DNA of 7,729 bases from an uncultured Oscillospiraceae bacterium (lineage in GTDB: Bacteria > Bacillota > Clostridia > Oscillospirales > Oscillospiraceae): contig CAUFAM010000044.1 in assembly GCA_959022875.1 (NCBI GenBank), positions 1-7,729 of the forward strand, in the 5' to 3' direction. A program made the translations under genes and the position numbers. Of this stretch, positions 5,235 to 7,729 are shown in pieces. Under the pieces are notes generated by a model. The model saw only the letters and a program-made list of their open reading frames with translations. It was not told the DNA's origin and did not search any database. How positions within the stretch are numbered: position 1 is the first letter of the stretch; every line of letters begins with the position of its first letter.

Positions 5235-5270
5235 GTAAAATAAATACAATTTTATATTTTTATCTTTATT
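5235..5270. promoter_or_regulatory. 36-bp element, copy 2: putative TetR operator upstream of the 161-residue gene
   Basis: Positions 5235-5270 match 4529-4564 at 30 of 36, starting with the identical GTAAAATAAATA and ending with TTTATT. It starts 5 bp after the tetR terminator and lies 64 bp before the next ATG, so it should cover that gene's promoter. No clear -35/-10 pair could be assigned; TACAAT (5245-5250) and TATATT (5253-5258) are candidate -10 boxes without a good -35. Confidence 0.6.
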
Positions 5271-5333
5271 TAGGCAGCCGGACGACGTACCGCTCCGGTT
5301 TCCAAATATAACTATTTTAGGAGGATCAAGACC

Positions 5334-5819
5334 ATGGGATTTATCAGCAAGCTGTTCAAAGGGCCCGAGGTAGACATGGGAAAGAGCCGTGCCAACGCCA
5401 AAAAAATGCGGGAACTATTTAACGACGCGGTGGAACACGGAGACAGCTACCGGCTGATCTTCGGCTACACGGAGGATGTCTCCCGCTTCAACTACGGGTT
5501 TGTCCACGGCAGCAAGACGAAAATTGGAAATCTGATTGTAGGTTGGAACGAAGCCGCTCAGACCATCGTGGCGGTCCCCACGGTGCCCGACCTCTCCGGC
5601 CGGGGAGAGCCCACCTATTACCGCCGCCCCGAAATTCTGAAAGCCTATCGGAACAAATACCCCACCGATGCCTTTGTCATCTACCCGGATAAAAGCGGCT
5701 ACCTGGCCATCAACGCCTGCGACTGGCTGGAGGATGAAAGCCTCTATGTCTACGTCTCCCAGGAGGAGGAGCTGGCCGCCTTTACCGACTTTTTCATGAA
5801 CCAATTCCAGAAAAAATAA
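5334..5819 (+). CDS. Unrecognised 161-residue soluble protein, putative TetR target
   Basis: I do not recognise this protein. It has no signal peptide or membrane helix. An amphipathic N terminus (MGFISKLFKGPEVDMGKSRA) and a helical segment to about residue 36 lead into a mixed alpha/beta body with strand-like stretches (YRLIFGYTEDV, IGNLIVGWNEAAQTIVAVPT, DAFVIYPDKSGYLAIN, SLYVYVSQEEE) and a C-terminal helix (ELAAFTDFFMNQFQKK). The start at 5334 follows AGGAGG (5319-5324) at 9 nt. Codon use resembles its neighbours and the frame is intact, so it is very likely expressed. It follows the tetR terminator and carries the shared 36-bp element upstream. It contains one Cys (in INACDWL) and no catalytic motif I can identify. 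Confidence 0.8.
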   Translation: MGFISKLFKGPEVDMGKSRANAKKMRELFNDAVEHGDSYRLIFGYTEDVSRFNYGFVHGSKTKIGNLIVGWNEAAQTIVAVPTVPDLSGRGEPTYYRRPEILKAYRNKYPTDAFVIYPDKSGYLAINACDWLEDESLYVYVSQEEELAAFTDFFMNQFQKK

Positions 5820-5841
5820 TGAACGTCCCACACATAAACAT

Positions 5842-5873
5842 GCGGCGCGCCCCGGTGATTCGGGGTGCGCCGC
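5842..5873. terminator. Hairpin terminator between convergent genes
   Basis: GCGGCGCGCCCCG (5842-5854) pairs with CGGGGTGCGCCGC (5861-5873) in a 13-bp stem with one G-U pair and a 6-nt loop. It is followed by the moderately T-rich GTCTATTTCTG on the plus strand and TGTTTATGTG on the minus strand. It lies between the 161-residue gene and the convergent CMD-cupin gene and probably ends both transcripts. Confidence 0.7.
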
Positions 5874-5899
5874 GTCTATTTCTGCACCATGCAGCTATT

Positions 5900-6652
5900 T
5901 CAAATCAGTTTGCCATACTCCTCATCGCCGACCGCTTCCAGCCACTGGTTGGAGCAGTCCTCTCCCGGCACCTCTAGGGCCAGGTGGGAGAACCAGCTGT
6001 CCGGGGCCGCTCCGTGCCAGTGCTTTACCTCAGGCGGAATGTTGACCACATCTCCGGACTGAAGCACCTGGGCCGGCTTGCCCCACTCCTGGTAATAGCC
6101 CCGTCCGGCCACACAGACGAGAATCTGCCCGCCGCCCTTTGCGGCGTGGTGGATGTGCCAGTTGTTGCGGCAGCCAGGCTCAAAGGTCACATTGTACACC
6201 CCCACCTGACTGGTGGAGAGGGGCTGGAGATAGCTCTGCCCCACAAAATACTGGGCAAACCCATCGTTGGGCGCCCCGATGGGGAACACCATCTCCTTCT
6301 GGTGCTGTTCCTTGCCCCCATCGCCTGCCTCCTCCGCCCAGACCTCCTTGGCCATGCGGAAGGCCGCCCAGGCCTTGGGCCACCCTGCATAAAAGGCGGC
6401 ATGGGTGAGAACCTCGGCAATTTCCTGACGGGTCACACCGTTTTTCTTGGCTGTGGCCAGGTGATACTGAAAGGAGCTGTCCACCAGCCCCTGGGCCATG
6501 AGGGCCACCACCGTTACCAGAGAGCGGTCCCGGAGGGAGAGCTTGTCCTCCCGGCTCCACACCTCTCCAAACAGTACATCATCGTTCAGCTGGGCAAATT
6601 TGGGAGCAAACTCTCCCAGAGCCTCCCTGCCCGCCGTCTGTTTTACTACCAT
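5900..6652 (-). CDS. Carboxymuconolactone decarboxylase-like plus cupin two-domain protein
   Basis: The 250-residue protein has an N-terminal CMD/AhpD-type helical domain (about 30-105: LRDRSLVTVVALMAQGLVDS, YHLATAKKNGVTRQEIAEVL, HAAFYAGWPKAWAA) and a C-terminal cupin (about 150-235). The CMD half has no cysteine, so it lacks the CxxC of AhpD peroxidases and is closer to the gamma-CMD type; His64 and His84 are candidate functional residues. In the cupin, His166 and His168, with His211 or His213 in KHWHG, could bind a metal, while the usual motif-1 Glu is Gln176. The start is ATG 6652 with GGGAGG 8 nt upstream. It begins 48 bp after the hydrolase stop with no terminator, so the two are co-transcribed. 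The reaction is unknown; a role in modifying an aromatic or lactone-type compound is inference. Confidence 0.88.
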   Translation of the reverse strand: MVVKQTAGREALGEFAPKFAQLNDDVLFGEVWSREDKLSLRDRSLVTVVALMAQGLVDSSFQYHLATAKKNGVTRQEIAEVLTHAAFYAGWPKAWAAFRMAKEVWAEEAGDGGKEQHQKEMVFPIGAPNDGFAQYFVGQSYLQPLSTSQVGVYNVTFEPGCRNNWHIHHAAKGGGQILVCVAGRGYYQEWGKPAQVLQSGDVVNIPPEVKHWHGAAPDSWFSHLALEVPGEDCSNQWLEAVGDEEYGKLI

Positions 6653-6700
6653 ACTGAATACCTCCCAATCGCTTTGTTTTCCCTTCGCTCTGTCCGGCCG

Positions 6701-7675
6701 TTATTTCAGATATTCCAGAAAAAAGGACTGGATCTCATCAAAGGGAATGATGTCCTTCCGGTCGTAGAGGTCGGTATGAACTGCGCCGGGAATGATCATC
6801 AGGCGCTTATTGTCCCGGTTAGGGTTGTCTTTTACCATCTCTTCAAAGGCGTCCCGGCTGAAGTAGCAGGAGTGGGCCTTTTCTCCGTGGATCATCAACA
6901 CGGCGCTGGCAATCTCGCTGCTGTATCGCAGAATGGGCATGTTGAGAAAAGACAGAGAGGAGGTCACATTCCAGCCCCCATTGGAATTGAGAGAGCGCTC
7001 GGTATAGCCCCGCTGGGTTTTGTAGTAGTCATAGTAGTCCTTCACAAAGAAGGGTGCATCCTCCGGCAGAGGATCCACTACTCCTCCCGCCCGGGCATAG
7101 GTTCCCGTCCGGTAGTCCTCTGTGCGCTGGGCATTGAGCGCCTGTTTCATCCGGTAACGGGCCTGGGGGCTGTCGTCGGCATCAAAATAGCCTTTGGCAT
7201 TGACCCGGGTCATATCGTACATGGTAGAGGTGACCGTAGCTTTGATGCGGGTGTCCATAGCCGCCGCATTGAGGGCCATGCCGCCAAAGCCGCAGATGCC
7301 CAGAATCCCCACCCGCTCCGGGTCAATAAACTCCCGGGTGGAGAGGAAATCCACCGCCGCGGAAAAATCCTCCGTGTTAATGTCCGGGGATGCCACGTTG
7401 CGTACCTGGCCGCCGCTCTCTCCGATAAAGGAGGGGTCAAAGGCCAGGGCCGCAAATCCCCGGGCAGCCAGCTCTTCCGCATAGAGGCCGGAGCACTGCT
7501 CCTTGACCGCACCAAAGGGGCCGCTGACCGCAACGGCGGGCAGCTTGCCCTCCACCTTCCGAGGCAGGTAGAGATCCCCCGCCAGCTCAATCCCATAGCG
7601 GTTATGAAAGCGCACCGCTTCCCTGCTTACGCTGTCCCGCACAGGAAAGGAATATCCGTTATAGCGAGATGTCAT
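6701..7675 (-). CDS. Alpha/beta hydrolase, dienelactone-hydrolase/YcjY-like, cysteine nucleophile
   Basis: The 324-residue protein has the alpha/beta hydrolase fold order: strand and oxyanion region (LPAVAVSGPFGAVKEQCSGL, about 45-64), a second strand AALAFDPSFIGESGG (75-89), the nucleophile elbow GICGFGG with Cys127 in place of the usual Ser, and candidate acid Glu265 (MIHGEKAHS) and His300 (PGAVHTDLYD). The Cys-containing elbow and the overall layout recall dienelactone hydrolases and YcjY-like esterases. The insert at about 150-245 is rich in Tyr and Asp and probably forms a lid. There is no signal peptide, so it is cytoplasmic. The start at 7675 follows AAGGAGG at 7 nt. It follows an upstream gene by 12 bp and precedes the CMD-cupin gene, suggesting a catabolic or detoxification operon. 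The substrate is unknown. Confidence 0.88.
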   Translation of the reverse strand: MTSRYNGYSFPVRDSVSREAVRFHNRYGIELAGDLYLPRKVEGKLPAVAVSGPFGAVKEQCSGLYAEELAARGFAALAFDPSFIGESGGQVRNVASPDINTEDFSAAVDFLSTREFIDPERVGILGICGFGGMALNAAAMDTRIKATVTSTMYDMTRVNAKGYFDADDSPQARYRMKQALNAQRTEDYRTGTYARAGGVVDPLPEDAPFFVKDYYDYYKTQRGYTERSLNSNGGWNVTSSLSFLNMPILRYSSEIASAVLMIHGEKAHSCYFSRDAFEEMVKDNPNRDNKRLMIIPGAVHTDLYDRKDIIPFDEIQSFFLEYLK

Positions 7676-7687
7676 GCCCTTTCCTCC

Positions 7688-7729
7688 TTAAATTCCCTTG
7701 CCCATCTCATAGGCCTGGTTCAATGCCCG
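7688..7729 (-). CDS. C-terminal 13 codons of an upstream gene of the hydrolase operon
   Basis: The last codons read RALNQAYEMGKGI then TAA (7690-7688), 12 bp before the hydrolase start and overlapping its Shine-Dalgarno region. The helical, amphipathic ending is typical of a real protein terminus. An ending of this type (AYExGK) occurs in flavodoxin-like NADPH-dependent FMN reductases, but 13 residues are too few for a firm name. Most of the gene is beyond the right edge. Confidence 0.55.
   Translation of the reverse strand, partial: RALNQAYEMGKGI

Noticed and set aside
1..7729. tRNA, rRNA, CRISPR array, transposase, phage or riboswitch
   Set aside because: No cloverleaf, direct-repeat array, terminal inverted repeats with a transposase frame, or conserved riboswitch core could be seen by eye on either strand.

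Overview
The window looks like a chromosomal segment of an anaerobic gut-type Firmicute. I lean towards an Oscillospiraceae-like Clostridium relative, because the coding regions are GC-rich, the promoter regions are AT-rich, Shine-Dalgarno sites are strong (AGGAGG, GGAGG, AAGGGGG), and the gene content is typical: a DhaK/DhaL pair under a SorC regulator, a MarR plus YczE-like pair, and a hydrolase/CMD-cupin pair. The taxonomy is inference only.

Layout. (1) Positions 1-2414, minus strand: a SorC-family regulator, then dhaL, then the 5' two thirds of dhaK, which runs off the left edge. A 12-bp operator-like sequence lies upstream of the regulator and again across its stop codon, and a weaker copy overlaps the -35 box of a strong dhaL promoter. 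This fits an inducible kinase module with autoregulation. Both kinase subunits carry substitutions at sites conserved in the E. coli enzyme, so the substrate may not be dihydroxyacetone. (2) Positions 2530-3676, plus strand: a MarR regulator and a YczE/DUF6198-like membrane protein joined by an ATGA overlap, with a near-consensus promoter covered by an inverted repeat. (3) Positions 3756-4465, minus strand: a 168-residue five-helix membrane protein of unknown family, followed by a 26-codon stub that resembles the N terminus of an ABC-class ATPase (PF09818 type) and then stops. Its promoter has two related palindromes exactly 21 bp apart. (4) Positions 4507-5873, plus strand: a TetR regulator with its own terminator, then an unrecognised 161-residue soluble protein. 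A 36-bp sequence, 30/36 identical between copies, lies just upstream of both genes and is the best candidate for the TetR operator. (5) Positions 5900-7729, minus strand: the last 13 codons of an unidentified gene, an alpha/beta hydrolase with a cysteine in the nucleophile position, and a two-domain CMD-like plus cupin protein, arranged as one operon and converging on region 4.

How the parts work together. The window holds four small, separately regulated units, three of them with a local one-component regulator (SorC, MarR, TetR). No RNA genes, CRISPR arrays, IS elements or phage genes were seen. The most interesting material is the regulatory DNA: three families of repeated operator-like sites, each placed on or near a recognisable promoter, plus the truncated ATPase stub and the orphan TetR-linked gene.
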